DNA from: Albugo candida
Lineage: Eukaryota; Oomycota; Peronosporomycetes; Albuginales; Albuginaceae
Length of the DNA stretch: 64,000 nt
Assembly (NCBI GenBank): GCA_905220665.1
Contig: CAJNAR010000150.1
Location: 186,001-250,000 of the forward strand
Reading direction: 5' to 3'
Below the pieces are notes generated by a model that saw only the letters and a program-made list of their open reading frames with translations, was not told where the DNA came from and ran no database searches. How positions within the stretch are numbered: the first letter of the stretch is position 1; each line of letters starts with the position of its first letter. Shown here piece by piece: positions 21,345 to 34,659 of the stretch. A program made the translations under genes and the position numbers.

Positions 21345-22550
21345 ATGCGGTTCAGAAAGGCAAAACATTGTGATGTAATACAGGAAGAAAGTCTTGTGTC
21401 GACGTATTCTCCTTCCTCTCAGTGCAGTTTCATCTATGATACCGATCGAAAAACACTTAACTATGACCAGCTTATGGTAAATATTGATGAGAACCGATTG
21501 TCCGCGGCTGATTTAGCGCCTATAAGCGATGGTCATGCTTCATTCGTTGATGATGGCGTAAACTCCAGCGAAATTCTTCAAGAAATAAAAAGAAAGAACA
21601 AGCTGTCATTCGACGATATGGTAGACTTTACGCGTACAGAAACGGAATCATCACAATCCTCGTGTTCGGAATTTGACTTTTATAGTGACTCTGAATCTAT
21701 CGACGATCAGGACCTAGAGCTCCATGAATTTAGTATACCCGCAGCACAGTCGAGAAGAAGATCTTCGGAAATGCCAAATGCTTGTGTGGATAGACTACAA
21801 GTACGCATTTCATCTCGTTCCTACTCCAAGACTCCTTCCTTTTCCAAATCTTCTTCTTCCACCAACGATCCCTCCTCTTTTAACTTTCGGTCCTCCACCA
21901 GTACTCCAGCTCGAACTCACGCCGTGGAGACCAATTTGACTGCAAAGTGAGTGGCATACCTGTACTTGGACGATATTAAATTTAAAAAACTGTGGTTCTA
22001 GGAAAGAATACGATGATGACTTCGTGCCAAAGACATCAACGAGAAGAGCAGAAAGCGTCTTGGTTTCTTCTCGGAGTACCTTAGGCGGGGTATCGTTTCG
22101 GTTTGAGCAAGCGCCATTGCAACGCAAAGAAAATTCAAGTTCTGCTTATCTTACGCAAGACGAAAACTCTTCATTATACTCACGACTAGCCAATTTGACC
22201 CGTCAGCTGAACAACATCGATTGCATAATAACTTCCTTTGAAGATTTATTCAGCAGCGGACGAAGGACTTTAAGACCACTCGCCTCAATTATCAATCACG
22301 AACTCGAGCAACTGAAGGGAAGTGTGCATCAACTGCGGTGTGAGGGATCAGCACTTCTTCGCGTCTATTCTGACAAGGTCTACGCAACCCAGGTAAATAG
22401 AACTAGCATTACTGCTTCTTGCATCACATCAACTAATGCTCTTTGAAGCTTTTGAGTGGGGTGCAGCGTTATGTCATGCATGCAAAGAATACTTCCGCAC
22501 GAATCGATCTCCTTATTGTGGCAATCGGGAGCTTCAAAATTCGTTCGTGA
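21345..22550 (+). CDS. Ser-rich protein with C-terminal helical segment, function unknown
   Basis: Three exons, 21345-21946, 22002-22392 and 22449-22550, give 364 residues. The first half is acidic and Ser-rich (ESSQSSCSEFDFYSDSESID) and then basic Ser/Pro-rich, as in a disordered phosphoprotein. The second half from about residue 255 is predicted helical (LYSRLANLTRQLNNIDCIIT, INHELEQLKGSVHQLR) and could form a coiled coil. The last exon gives LLSGVQRYVMHAKNTSARID and a hydrophobic end. Donors GTGAGT and GTAAAT and the acceptors keep phase. No family was recognised. The next gene starts about 220 bases downstream on the same strand. Confidence 0.7.
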
Positions 22551-22768
22551 CAGGAGTATTTCTTGCAATTCAACTTCGAACTCGCTTGGGACACATTCAA
22601 TTTTACAATCATGTATATTTGGTTGCAAACATAGAGTAATAGGTGCCATGATATACCTCATGGCAGCGTGATGCAATTGGTGGTAAATCTAGCTGCATAT
22701 TTCTACCGCACACTTAACAGCCGTGACAATAAAATTTAACGTGCTTTAGAATCCACGTCAACGCTATA

Positions 22769-25269
22769 ATGAACTTCTTGAAAACTTTGGGTGGTTATGT
22801 CGCGGGAAATTCTTCTGTCGGTGGCTTACCATATGTGATGGACTCTGGTGATCTTAAAGGGATATCTTACATGAAAGTGAAGAAGAAGTCTATCGCCGAT
22901 AATGCAGACACGGGCGGGACGCTCTTGCTTCCAGTGGCACCAGCGCCAGCTCTCGATGAGCTTCAGTATTTCGAGTTATACCCAGGGCATCACCGCACTA
23001 ATTGCTTGCAAACTGTCTCGATTTTCAAATCAAAAAATGCTGCACCGGACCAATTGACTCAGAATGCCTTGAGATCTATGAAAACCTTGCGACATCCCAA
23101 CATTCTATCCTATCTCGATGGCACTGAGATTGCTTCTAGACATGTGAAAACAGCAACAGCTTCACAAAACACAGTCTGGATTGTCACTGAACCTGTAATG
23201 CCGCTAAAATATTATTTGGAATCGTTAAGAGAGCAATATGGAAGTTCTAGCGAAGAATTCACGATAAGTGTGGCTTGGGGATTACGAAGCATACTTCAGG
23301 CGCTCAAATTTATCAACAATGACTGTAAAATCCTGCATGGACGGATTACATCGCAAAGCATATTTGTTACGACGGTGAGCTCTTATTCATCTCGCACACT
23401 CTCTTCTCACATATATAGTAGGGAGGTGACTGGAAACTCGGTGGATTTGAGCTGGCTGGAGAGCTTACAAGCGATGGACCTTCTTCGATTTTTACTATCC
23501 ACGAACAAGCTACAGATGCGGCTCACAAATGTCCAGAATGGCAAGCACGTCATTGGCGATCGCTTGGAACAAATTCACCTTCCGCAATAGATATGTGGTC
23601 GTTTGCATGTTTGATGTACTATGTGTTTAACGAGAATCAGATTTTGCAGGCAAGCGTCATACAAAGCGGCTCCAATGATCTTGCAAGCAACATTCCGCAT
23701 GCACTTCGCACGCACTATCGCAAAGCGTTAGACAGAAAGCATCCTGAGAAACGCTCAAACCCAGAAAAATTCATCACCTCCAGCTACTTTGACACTCCAT
23801 TCATTCGCCGCATGGATTTTCTGGATCATTTGGCAATCAAAAGCCCTGATGAGAAATCACAGTTTTATGGAGAATTGAGTACCAACATGCAAAAGCTACC
23901 CATCGCTTTTGGACTGTATAAAGTCTTGCCAGCATTGCAGGCTGTGGTCGACTTTGGAGCCGTAAACGGTCCAAAAACTGGTCCTGTTCGACTCGATCCA
24001 TCAGCAAGTCATATGCTTCCGGTATTAGTTCAAATCGGTAGCTTGTTTCCCGATGAAGAATTTAAAAGCAAAGTCCTTCCTACCATTCTCAAGATGTTCT
24101 CTTGCCATGACCGTGCTGTTCGTGTTCAACTCTTACAAATGATGGAGAAATTCGCCAATTACTTTGACGCAAAATTAGTGAATTCAAGCATTGTATTTGA
24201 CAATATCTGCAGTGGATTCTCGGACACCTCTCCAGTAGTGAGAGAACTCACTGTCAAGTCGATTTTGCAACTTGTGGACAAATTGTCGGAAGCAAATTTG
24301 AATACGCGCGTGATGAAATACTTTGCGAAATTGCAAACAGACCCTGAACCTGCCATTCGAACGAATACAACAATATGTATTGGTCGGCTTGCAAGTAAGA
24401 TGAATGACTCAACTCGGGCTAAAGTCTTATTACCAGCTTTCACAAGAGCAATCCGCGATCCTTTTCCACATGCTCGACTGGCTGGTCTCAAGTCCATTTT
24501 TGCTTGTGAATGTTACTTCTCTTCTGAAGCTATCGCGACTACAATTCTACCTGTCATGGCCCCACTGCTACTGGATGCTTCTCGACTTGTTCGGGAACAA
24601 GCGGCGACTTCATTTGAATGCTTTTTGAAAAAAGTCAAAATCGCCGCCAACGAATTAAATAGACGAGATGACGAGCAAATTGAACAGGAAAAGATCAAGC
24701 AACAGCAAAGTAGCCGGGAAATAAATGTGCATTCAGGTTCCATTCCGACAGAGAGTGCGCAGCCGGAATATAATCATCGCTCCGCCGAGGCTGCACCTAT
24801 CTCGAACTCAAGGTCATATCCAGAAGTCTCAGCAGATGTGCATGACACTCCTGGCATGTCTTTGGTTATGGACACTATGATAACGGGGGACGAATTTGCT
24901 TGGGGTGATGATGATGACTTGGACTTCAGCTCCAAGTTAGAGATCACAGGTCCGATTCAATCTCGTGCAGCTTCATCTACAGGCCTCAATGTCGAAATAG
25001 CGGCGGAGATAAAAAGCCACTCAAATGATTTTAATGTGAGGAATGCCACAAGTTCACTGGATATGACTGTTGATAAAAATGAGGACACAAATGGCTGGGG
25101 TTCCGATGGGTGGGGAGATAACAAATCGGTCGATGCTAACAAAGCGAATATCAAAATAGGCGTTCAAGGTCGAAGCAACGTGAACACATCTGTCAAAGCA
25201 TCCACAGCCCGGACGCGACGCTTGCAAGCAAAACCGGCAAAAGACGAGTGGGATGATTGGAGTTTCTGA
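22769..25269 (+). CDS. SCYL1: SCYL1-like pseudokinase with HEAT repeats
   Basis: Two exons, 22769-23374 and 23422-25269, give 817 residues; human SCYL1 has 808. The N-terminal half is a protein-kinase fold without catalytic residues: MKTLRHPNILSYLDGTE, then CKILHGRITSQSIFV in place of the HRD loop, GGDWKLGGFELAGE where DFG is expected, and AIDMWSFACLMYYVF. The middle (about residues 330-610) is a run of HEAT-type helical repeats. The tail is disordered and ends DEWDDWSF. SCYL1 proteins act in Golgi-to-ER COPI traffic and tRNA export. The vertebrate C-terminal dibasic COPI signal is not seen here. The gene is convergent with the NOG1-like gene, with stops only 29 bp apart. Confidence 0.93.
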
Positions 25270-25298
25270 ACGTACGGGAAAGAAGAATTTAATCACAG

Positions 25299-26766
25299 CT
25301 ACAAATTGCACAATGCTTTGCGAATTTCGGCGCCAAGCTCACTCAAATGGCGATTGGTTTCAGTAGAGACGCTGAAGATTACATTTTCATTCCCAGTCCT
25401 AGCACAATGATTGGTACATGATTTTATGGGGTGTACATAAAGTGCTTACCGTGCAAGGATTTGTTCGACCTGGTCAGTTGTCGCTAAATCAGACTTTGAT
25501 ATGACATCAATCCACTGATAGCTACCTTTCTCACGCATTGTACGAACTTTTGTCTGGATTTCATCCCGTAAAAGCAGCTGATTTCCCACACAATTGCCAG
25601 AATGGCCACTTGGATCAATCACAAAGCCGATAGACTACAGACCGCATCAATTTAGGAACACCAGGAAGAGGAAGCCTTCGTACTACTTTGGTCTTCTCAA
25701 TGATTGCGAGCGATAACTTCTCAATAACGTTTCTCTTGATATCGGGTCGATATAGTAGCCCTGGCGTATCGACAATCTACTGGATTGTGTACGATATGGA
25801 ATTTGCGAGTGAGAACGATCGAAGGGTAGAAATAAGAGTGCTTCACCTGACGTGGGATCCCATCCACAAAAATATGCCCCATGGTGATACCTCGTGTTGT
25901 AAATGGATAGTTGGCAACCTAACACGACAATCAGCGCTCAGCATTGCCTAGGAGAGTGCCTCACCTCCGGTGACGCTGTCGAAAGAGCGCGGACAAGACT
26001 TGATTTTCCTGACACATTTGATTCCTTAGCTAAGCAATTTGTAGAACGAATATAGCCTACCAACGTTTGGTGCACCAACAAACGCAAAACCGGACTCATC
26101 AAGGTTGAAAGTTGGCAGGGCACGTAGTGTCTGCACGAAAGCTTAGATCATCCATCAGATGTAGATTATCAGACGTACTTTAGTCATAACAGCTACTTCT
26201 TCTAAGTTTTCTTGTTGCTCCTCTATTGTCGTCTTCATTTTTTCAATGCAAAGGAATCCAACATCGATCGCTTCTTGCTTGGTAGTGGCATTAAGTAGGT
26301 TTTTCTCGCTGCTTTTGGCGATATTATGGCAAATCGCGTATACTTTGCGCAACATTTGCAGCTTCTGCTCATACACTTTGTCTCCCAGCGTTAACCGAAC
26401 GACTTCCTATGTCACTTGACCGACCATAACATGATGCAATTGCATACAACAGGACTATGTAGGTACCCTTTCAAATGCGTGCATACGACTCAATGCAGGA
26501 AACGCAAGCGACGTTTTCCTTGTGGCAGCTGATAGCTTTTGCAAATTGTAGTTGATGAGTCTTGCCACCTGATTCTTCGCACGCTTGATTGGATCGACGA
26601 TATGACGCTTTTCATGCACAGAAGCCTTCCAAAATCGCATTTGATTTATTTCCATTGCTGTATAAACATATGGAAGTCTACAAACATGTGATCAAGTCCA
26701 TTAGCTGTACAGAAGCAAATCGAGACAACAACGACACCTTTGTAAGGCTCCGCTTGGCAATGACAT
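25299..26766 (-). CDS. NOG1-family GTPase, organelle-type
   Basis: Minus-strand gene of about nine short exons. Clear pieces: 26657-26467 (QMRFWKASV, RKTSLAFPALSRMHAFER), then from 26406 EVVRLTLGDKVYEQKL, the G1 loop GAPNVGKSSLVRALST (split by an intron inside the G1 motif near 26065), PFTTRGITMGHIF, G3 VDTPGLLYRP, FVIDPSGHSGNCV, and the G4-like VISKSDLA. It ends IRKALCNL. This layout matches the NOG1/Obg-HflX superfamily members with a helical N-terminal domain, closest in style to plant organelle NOG1-like proteins. Likely role: ribosome large-subunit assembly. The start at 26766 (MSLPSGALQ) is supported by the decayed copy at 59840, which aligns there, but the first intron is uncertain. 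It lies 65 bp downstream of DNAAF1 on the same strand. Confidence 0.85.
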
Positions 26767-26831
26767 TCTTTTTGAGATCGAAAGAAAACAAGAACTCGAA
26801 CAAATGATTGGCTTAGATTCTTCCTTATGAC

Positions 26832-28645
26832 CTAAAGTCCTCCATCAAAATCTCGACTACCTGTAAATTCTCTGCTCAATATATCTCCGACACCCTTTGG
26901 AGATTCTACATCGTGATATGCCTCACTTTCAATCTCACGCAAGATTTCCTCCCTCGACAAGACGTGAAGATCGGTTTTTGTGGAAGAAGATGATTCGCTA
27001 TCGTCCTCCTACATTCATGTATTTAGTGGGACTTCGACAATTGGATCGGAAAGAGGTCCCAACCTGCGGCAATAACACAGACGGAAGCGTTTGTGGAATG
27101 CTCATGAATCTCGTTGTAGAAGGATTGGCTTGTGAGCTTGCTACAAAATGATCCCATGACTCTCTGTGTACTACCTCGTCTGGCGGCTTTGGCGCTGTCC
27201 TCTCTTCTGCTAAATTCGACTTTGGAAAAATTGGAAATGGTGGAGGAGGCGGTAACGCGGTATTCTTCGCATTTAATAGCTTCGCTCCATTGCTCAAGGA
27301 GACTTCGGCCAAAGCTGTTTCAGATTGGTTTTCGCTGAGATGAAGCTTCTTGAGCGTACTAGCACCATCGTTGCCCGGATGATCCAAGTCGGTGGAATTG
27401 CGATTGGAAGCATTGTCCGCCCAAAACGCTGTACCCGCACGTAAAATTCCATCATTTTCAACAGACTGTGCGGCTTGAACTGCATCCTCATGAGCTTTTT
27501 CGACTCTTGATAACCAAACCTTCTTCTCCGAAGCGGGCAAGCCAATGAATTGCTCTTTTGTGACACCACGAAATCCTTTAAAATCAACCTCACTCGTTTC
27601 TGCTTGATTCGTTGGTGATGCATAGGACCTTTCATGTCGTAGCTTTGGTCGTTTTCCAATATCTTCAGCTGATTTCTGACGTCGTATGTTTTCCTGCCAG
27701 TCTCGGAACTCTTTAAGTGTCCTTCGTCGCTCTTCATGCTACGATCGATATAGGCTACTCAGACAGCTTCTGAGAACAAAGGCAAAAGTTGAGACCTCTT
27801 TTAAGACGAATGATTTCCTAGCTTCCAATTCCGCTTCCCTTCCCCCAATCTGCCAAGCCTCAACCGCGGCTCGTTCGACAGGAAATACCGGACGATCCAA
27901 GAACGCCAAGTCTGGAATGGCAGCAAGAAACGTTTTGCGGAATAACCTTGTTTGCGACACGATTGGATTCCCTGTGATACGTAGTGACCTCAGGTTTGGT
28001 ATGGAGGCCACAACTTCGAGTACTTTAGCTCCTTCTAGTCGATTATGACTGACATCAAGACTTTGTAGTGCACTACAAGCGACTAAAGTGACCAAACTAT
28101 TGCCATTCTCGAGACAATTCCGGGATATATCGAGCGTTTGCAAGTTGGATAACTTTTCAAGTCCAGAAACCGTTTTGATGCGATTGTCACAAAGACTTAG
28201 TGTACGAAGATCAGATAGACACTCGAGGTTTTCTATGCACTCAATGAGATTCTTTCCCAAATACAAACATCTCAACTGGGTGAGGGGATGGAGGTTCTCA
28301 ATCTTGCAAAGTCCGTTCGACTCCAGCCAGAGCGCCTTCAGGTTATGATATGGTTCAAGCCCTTCGATCTTCTGGAAGCCATGAAAATGTGCATATCTAT
28401 CAGAGCAAATTTTATATTACTTGTAGAGTACAAGTAGAGTTCATTTCAGCCTACAGAGAATCATTCAATTCAGGTGTCTCGTAGCCAGCACTTTCAATAC
28501 AAAGCTGTCTCAAAGTCTCAGCATCCATGACTGGAACCCTTCCTTTTCTATTTTCACGAAAGCGGTCGCGTTCTCGCTGACGAAAGTGATCATATGTTTG
28601 GATTGTTTCTGAAGATACATCAAATTGACGGGAGGATATCGGCAT
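26832..28645 (-). CDS. DNAAF1: DNAAF1/LRRC50/ODA7-like dynein assembly factor (left-arm copy)
   Basis: Four exons on the minus strand: 28645-28455, 28396-27796, 27738-27064 and 27008-26832 (547 residues). The family start LRQLCIESAGYETPELND is followed by HFHGFQKIEGLEPYHNLKAL and six leucine-rich repeats (for example LRTLSLCDNRIKTVSGLEKL). The cap has the diagnostic FLDRPVFPVERAAVEAWQIG. The C-terminal half is a charged helix, then a Pro-rich disordered tail ending DFDGGL. DNAAF1 helps preassemble axonemal dynein arms in the cytoplasm, so the organism should have motile flagella. The exon model was set on the right-arm copy and transfers base for base. This copy is intact. Confidence 0.92.
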
Positions 28646-28764
28646 GAGAAAAGAAGTGGACGATTTTGACGAAACGTCACGGGTCCTGTTTCTCAAGAAT
28701 TAACCAAAGGTCGATAATGACATTATGAGAAAGCTGATTACTGAGCTGTTAGCCATTAATACAG

Positions 28765-30700
28765 TCACATTTTTAAAATTTTGAACTCGTCACGAAATTG
28801 CCGCAAATCGCGCGATTCTGTTGCTTGAACCAAATCGAATCGTTCCATGCATGTGAAACAGATTCTCAGATAGCTCCAGATATGATCTGCTTGTTCGTTC
28901 AGTGATAAAGCTTGTAGATAGCAATTTGCAGCGCTTTTGTAATTTCCGAGATTCGCATGACTGATCCCCAAGTTTTGCCATCCCCGCGCATAACGAGGCT
29001 TTATTTCCAATGCACGGAGGTAAGCTGGAATTGCCTCTGTAGAATGCGACGAGTTTGCTAAAGTAGCACCAAGCTTATTCCATAGCGAGTGCTCATCCGG
29101 TCGACGCTGGGCCGCGAATCGGAAATTCTGAAGTGCGGCATCGTAGTCTTTGGAAACACTGTAGAGTACTCCAAGAACAACGTGGATATCTGCATCTTCT
29201 GAATCATGATTTTGTGCATGTAACATAAACTGCATGACTTGATCCATAAGCGAGCCATCGCTGTATTCATCGTCACGTACTTCAAGACCATGAAACTTTG
29301 GATTATGTTTCACCCAGCTTTTAAGAGCTCTTAGCGCACCTTGCGAATCAGATTCATTCACAAGACTGACTCCGAGTGCAAGCAATGCGTCGACGTTATA
29401 AGGATCTTCTTCAACGGCTCGTTCCAAGCACTTTATTGCGCACTTATCCTCGTCATTTTCAGCATGTGACTCCCCTAGCATTCGCCAGGCTTCACTGTTT
29501 TCTGGATGTTGCTGAACTTCTGCCTCAAAAGCGTAAATTGCTTCCGCTAAGTGACCTGACTTGTATAGCCGAACGCCTCGTTCAAAGTTTCCACTTTGGT
29601 TCAGAAAAGGGTTGTCAGATTTGTAGATATACTGCGAGCCTTCGTTAGCTGAGAAGTCGCCCCACGCATCCTCAAAAACATCCGTGCTTTGTGCATCTTT
29701 CAATGCTTTCTCCCAAAGTGTTTCCTAAAGAAAAGAATGCTTAGATATTCAAGGTTTAAAGAATTGCTGAATGGAAGATATTTTGCCATACCAAACTATC
29801 TGGCTGTTGGGAATTCCACGCATCCTCAAGTCTCTGGGATTCCACATCCACTCGTTCAGCATCTACCCATGCTTTGTGGAATCGGCTCTCTTGTTCTAGT
29901 AAGACTGCTGATTCGTCAATGGTATCCCGCCAGGCTGATTCGCATGTATCATACTGCTGTAACGAACTCTGGTTCCAAACGTTATTCATTCTCTTGTTCT
30001 GACTCAATTCATCTAGATCGACTGTGCCTTCTCCTATCTGACTCATAAAGTGCGCAAATTGACTATTTTGAAATTTGGAACTTCTATTCTGTCCCAAAGT
30101 TTCCGCAATAGAGTTCGCTGTTTGCATTGTTGCAGCCCTCTCGTCGATTGGTACATTCATTTCTTGTGAGGCGATCCAAGACTCTTCCATCTTTTCTGCA
30201 TGTTTGACAGAGGCCTGCGTTTGTTGCCACGCCAATTCATGCTGCTGTGAATTCGTACATGATACTCTAGATTCATTCATTTTCAGATTTTGGAATTCAC
30301 TGACCCAACAATTTTGGAATTGAAAAGGTTGGTTCATAGACGGTGGAACATTGACAATTGCTTGCATTTTTGATTCTTGGAAAGCTGCTTCCATTCTTCC
30401 GAATGATTCCAATGAATGATGACATAACGATCCATTCATATATGCATTTCTTTCCAATTTCTCCATCTCCAATTGCTTCATTCGATGTTCGTGACCTGAA
30501 ATTCTCACATGCTGTGTGTGTTGTACGGGATGATTTGTATTCTGTTGGACTATGACTGGTGTATCGCTAGCAATTGCATTGATATGGAACGCTTTTGATT
30601 GTAATACATTGTTGATCGCTTTTGTAAGCGGGTTTTGGGCGGACACAGTTCCATCCACGCTGCATCCAGTCCCTTGCACGAGTTTGTGCAGCACATCCAT
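28765..30700 (-). CDS. PEX5: PEX5-like peroxisomal targeting signal 1 receptor (left-arm copy)
   Basis: Two exons on the minus strand, 30700-29792 and 29724-28765, 622 residues (human about 639). The N-terminus MDVLHKLVQGTGCSVDG has the conserved early cysteine used for monoubiquitination and recycling. The first half contains several pentapeptide-like aromatic motifs (CWVSEF, AWRDT, VWNQSS, DAWGDF) that bind Pex13/Pex14. The second half has TPR repeats (GVRLYKSGHLAEAIYAFEAE, EAWRMLGESHAENDEDKCAI, GWQNLGISHANLGNYKSAAN) that form the PTS1 pocket. It cycles between cytosol and peroxisome. The intron (GTATGG...TTTAG) is 67 nt. The copy is intact and nearly identical to the right-arm copy. Confidence 0.93.
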
Positions 30701-30931
30701 AGTCTTCTGATCTATCACTGCGTTTACTATCAGCGCCAGTACGGTACCGGTAGGTCATGTTGTAGGGCTATCAAGGACAAAGATCAGACTCACATCGATC
30801 TAGTGACTTTTGTTCTAATGGCACTCGGCTCGACTCAGCGCTCGTACTTGTATCGAGTCAATACCATGCTTTACTAGTCTTTGGTGATAATTAGTAGCTG
30901 ATCAATACTCGTCGTTGAATTGTTCAACTAG

Positions 30932-33900
30932 CTACAGTTTGTTGTGTAAAGTGATCAAAAGACTAGTTTCTATCATTTCTGCACATTCGTCGACCTCCTT
31001 CAAATGCTTTCGATTGATTATTATCTTCTCGTACATTGTCTGTACATTGTCTGTAAGGATTCTGTTACCGAATCATTGTGATCATTTTGATGCTGGACAA
31101 GGATCTGTGAATGCTTCGCAATCAATGTTCTCATTAGATTTTGGCTAAACATTTGACGTTTTTGTAATGAATCGGCTTCTTCGACTTCATGTTGTGGTCG
31201 TATGTCACAAATTTCTCTGGTTTTCTCTAAGGATGATAAAAGTTCTGGGTTATCATTCTGTTCACCAGCCTCGGAAACCTTCTCTCGACAACTTGAGTAG
31301 TTTCGTCGAACTGAATCCGACTTCATATCTTCTGCTGTATGAACTCGTACACATGATTCAGAGCCGGAAGCTGTAGGATGTGGATCACTTCGAAGCAGAC
31401 AAATGATACTGTCTTGTGGATTCTTGGCCTTCTGGATCCGGTCTTTGAATTGTGGTTCACCTCTGTCGCTATTTTGAGTCTCATTCGTTTCCCAATGAGT
31501 TCCGTCCGGATGATATAGCTCGGATGCTCTCCTATGCTCACTTTCACTAACCATTTTGCTGCATTGGACTGAGGAAATCGTTCCAGATTTACTTAAGATA
31601 CTTTCAAGCTGTGCTAAAAAGTCTCGTGGACGGAGAGGAACATCTCGTGAAGAATCAGGAACCACTCCGGCCATCCATCTCCCTCTGATGAGTGCAATAG
31701 CATCGGATGAGCCTTCCATCTCATCACAGCGTAAGGGAAAAAGAATACCTTGGGCGCTCTCCTTCCCCGTCGTATCAAATTGTGTATGTTCGATGGTAGA
31801 ATTCCTTAGCGGATTACGTAAAATCTTATGGATATCCTTCTGGGATTTGAATTCATCAGTTCTTTCAACTCGAAGAAGCTTGATCCTTTTGTGAAAAGGC
31901 AAAGCGCTCATTCTTGTACACTTTCTCGCTTTCGCCTGCATTCTATTGGCTTTGAGATCTCTTGTTGCTTGCTCGCTAGTCGATGCATACAAGCTGACCA
32001 GATCGTGCAATCGGCTAAAAGCAGAGCTGGTGTCGCCTTTACCATTGCGATTAAAACTCTGTGTAACCTCTTTGTCGGTGTTGAAGCTTAAAGGCTTCAT
32101 CTGATTGCAAACTGTGGGTGTCAAGTCTTGCCTCGATTGGATTACCGATGCCAAGTCACGAAACTCGTTCATAAATAACTCAGAAGTATCAAGTCTATCC
32201 GAAGTAGACAATGCTCTACGAGATAACACATCCTCTTTTGGAAAACCACAGGAGGGCATGTTGGTTACAGAAGAAAGACATTGGCTTGTGCTGGTGATAG
32301 CTGGCGCTTCTTTCTCAAACTTATATGGCGGACTTATTGGGAACATCGTGACTATCACAAGCTTTTGAAGTTGCACATTTATCGAACAAAACATCAGAGA
32401 GTCAATTTCATCTCGCACTTGATCCATTGTCAACGTTTTCGAAAATTGCGAGAGTGAATGAGCATACAAAGACTGCTGCAAAGACTTTCTCAAAATTTCC
32501 AACCTGTACTGCTCTTCTTTGATCGGGATGGAGAAAGTATCCAAGCTTGCTTTCACTCGATCGCATAGGTTGTCATATCGCTTCAATAGTTCTACTTCTG
32601 ATAGCGTCTGTGGTAGAGCCCAAGCAATTCCAGTTCGTACCTTCTCCGCGTCATGTCGCAAACCTCTTTCAAAAAGCTGGAGCTGTAATTCCAAGATGTC
32701 TTTCCTTCTTTTCTTTGACGCTAACGGATATATGGGGCCCCATTCAATCGATGTGGTGACATTCATATTGGCCAGACATGGCCATTTTGACCTGTCGATT
32801 GAATGCCATGAAGCTTCAGGTGCGTTCTTCATCCTCAAGTGGCAATCACGTTCAAAACGACTGGAAATCTGAAGGCAATACGCTGTTTTTTTACGCATCC
32901 AGATAGTCCATAAAGCAACGCCCAATGATCTCATAGTCCGAAAAATAGTGTAAAGACTACTTGTATGTGCCAAGCATGGCAATTCCAGCACGTTTCTCTG
33001 AGTTTCTTCTGATCCAAGACTTTTGTCTATATAAACGAGATGATGCTGGAAGCTGTGGTCCGTACTATCGATAGTTTTCCATAGATCTCTATACTGAACC
33101 CATTTGTCGTACGCAAAATGGTTTTGTCGAACTTGGGAGTGTTTCCCATTAAACCGGACCAATTGAAAACATTCAAGAACGAGAATCGCCCTTACATACC
33201 GTGCCGTCAAACCAGAGTACTGGGATAGAATTTTTGATAACAAGCCGAAATGCCACGCAATTGATTCAATGCGCTCCAGCAAGCTCTTTTCAAGATCCTG
33301 TTCCTTAGATGACATTTTCCAAAGCAATTTACAGTTTGCTGACTCTGTAACGCTTTTCTTCTTACTTTCTAATACAAAGAGATTGATGATTCGTTGTCGA
33401 AAGTTGCTATAGTTGATTTTAAGATTGCGCTTGATTATATTCCCACCCCAAGTTGTTCTATTCTGATCTTGGGCGGTATCCCAATCAGGTACACTGAGAT
33501 CAGAGATAGTTAGACTGGCATCTAAAATTGAAGCCAATTCATTCACGTGACCTTCACATATCTGTATATGAATAGCAATTCCGTCGCTTTCGGTTTGTAT
33601 TTGACGTTCGATTTTATCGCTGTGTAACGACGCGATCAAACGAAGCATTGTATCTCGATCCTTCCAACCAGTTTCAGAATTGGTACGTTGAAGTAGATGA
33701 CCGATGAGATACTTCAGCATTCCAGCTGTAGCTGCTAATGAGACAGCCATCTCAATGTCGCATTTTGAAGTCGCTGAATTTGAAGGTAAATTTCGATGTA
33801 CGAGCATATCTGGTGGCTTGATTTTGTAAAGCAATCGTCAATGCTTCCTATGTTTTCAAGCATGATTAAGCTGATGAAATGAGAGAGCCCAACTGAAGAC

Positions 33901-34265
33901 GGTAATGTAATCGGTGATCGTAAAATACAGCTCATCATAGCATATGACACAAGTAGAGATGTGAGTCGATCTTCTGCTGCTTCCTCTTCGTCAGTTATGA
34001 GGTTGTCGACATCGGAATTCTGTATCATGGAATCTCTACGCATTCGGATCAATCTCTGCTTCGCATACTTCGCTTCCATCAATAATGTATCATAATCGTT
34101 TATTTGTATAGAGCGAAGTAATTTATCATACTGCTGCGAAATCACACCTGTGCGCTGCTTGAGCACCAGTCTGACGATTATCGGTAAAAGGGATTTCAGA
34201 ACTGGTTGTGCATTTTGCTGCTTCATAAATGTATCAGCTTGTGAAGAGTCACTGGAAGCATCCAT
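30932..34265 (-). pseudogene. large unknown gene, frameshifted (left-arm copy)
   Basis: Counterpart of the intact 1107-residue gene at 52353-55676. On the minus strand the frame is open from 34265 to 33735, then shifts. The T-run at 33822-33825 is one base shorter than the A-run of the right copy (52793-52797), which loses the frame after CFTK. The following 937-codon frame is open until near its end, where an 11-nt tandem duplication (gtacattgtct at 31031-31041 and 31042-31052) shifts the frame again, replacing about 29 C-terminal residues with RQCTRR. The net +10 bases explains the change of coordinate sum between the arms from 86608 to 86618. Either the copy is dead, or one of the two lesions is an assembly error; both would have to be. 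Confidence 0.8.
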
Positions 34266-34650
34266 AAGCGATTTTGACCTTCCGTATCCAATCCAATGGC
34301 ACTCAATGATCGAGTCAACGATTAGTATCAGATCAGAACGCGTAGTACACAGTAAGCTTATCGTGGGCGTCGCGCCAACTGATTCGCCTGCTAACCCGCT
34401 TATGAAGACTCCTACTAAAGTAGATGCTGATTCTATGTTATTAAAGACGTCACGAGAGAAGAGTATGATCTATACTTGATCAATACTTATTGCATAATGA
34501 TGTGTAAGGAATCGCGTTGTCCAGGCGATTACAAAGCACTGCAAACATCAGAGACATATCTCAAAAAATTTGCATCTTTAGAATGATATACATTCGTTGT
34601 TTGTGTATTGTGTTGAGACTCGCTATTCCATGTTCCAGCATTCCTATGAC
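34266..34650. other. upstream region of the left-arm unknown gene
   Basis: About 380 bases between the frameshifted gene and the decayed outer gene. It is closely similar to 51970-52352 in the other arm and should hold the original promoter of the large unknown gene. No element was identified. Confidence 0.35.
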
Positions 34651-34659
34651 TGCATTACT

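Noticed and set aside
33735..33834. An intron at the frame break of the left-arm large gene
   Set aside because: The right-arm copy is open across the same point and differs by one base in a homopolymer, so a 1-nt deletion explains the break.
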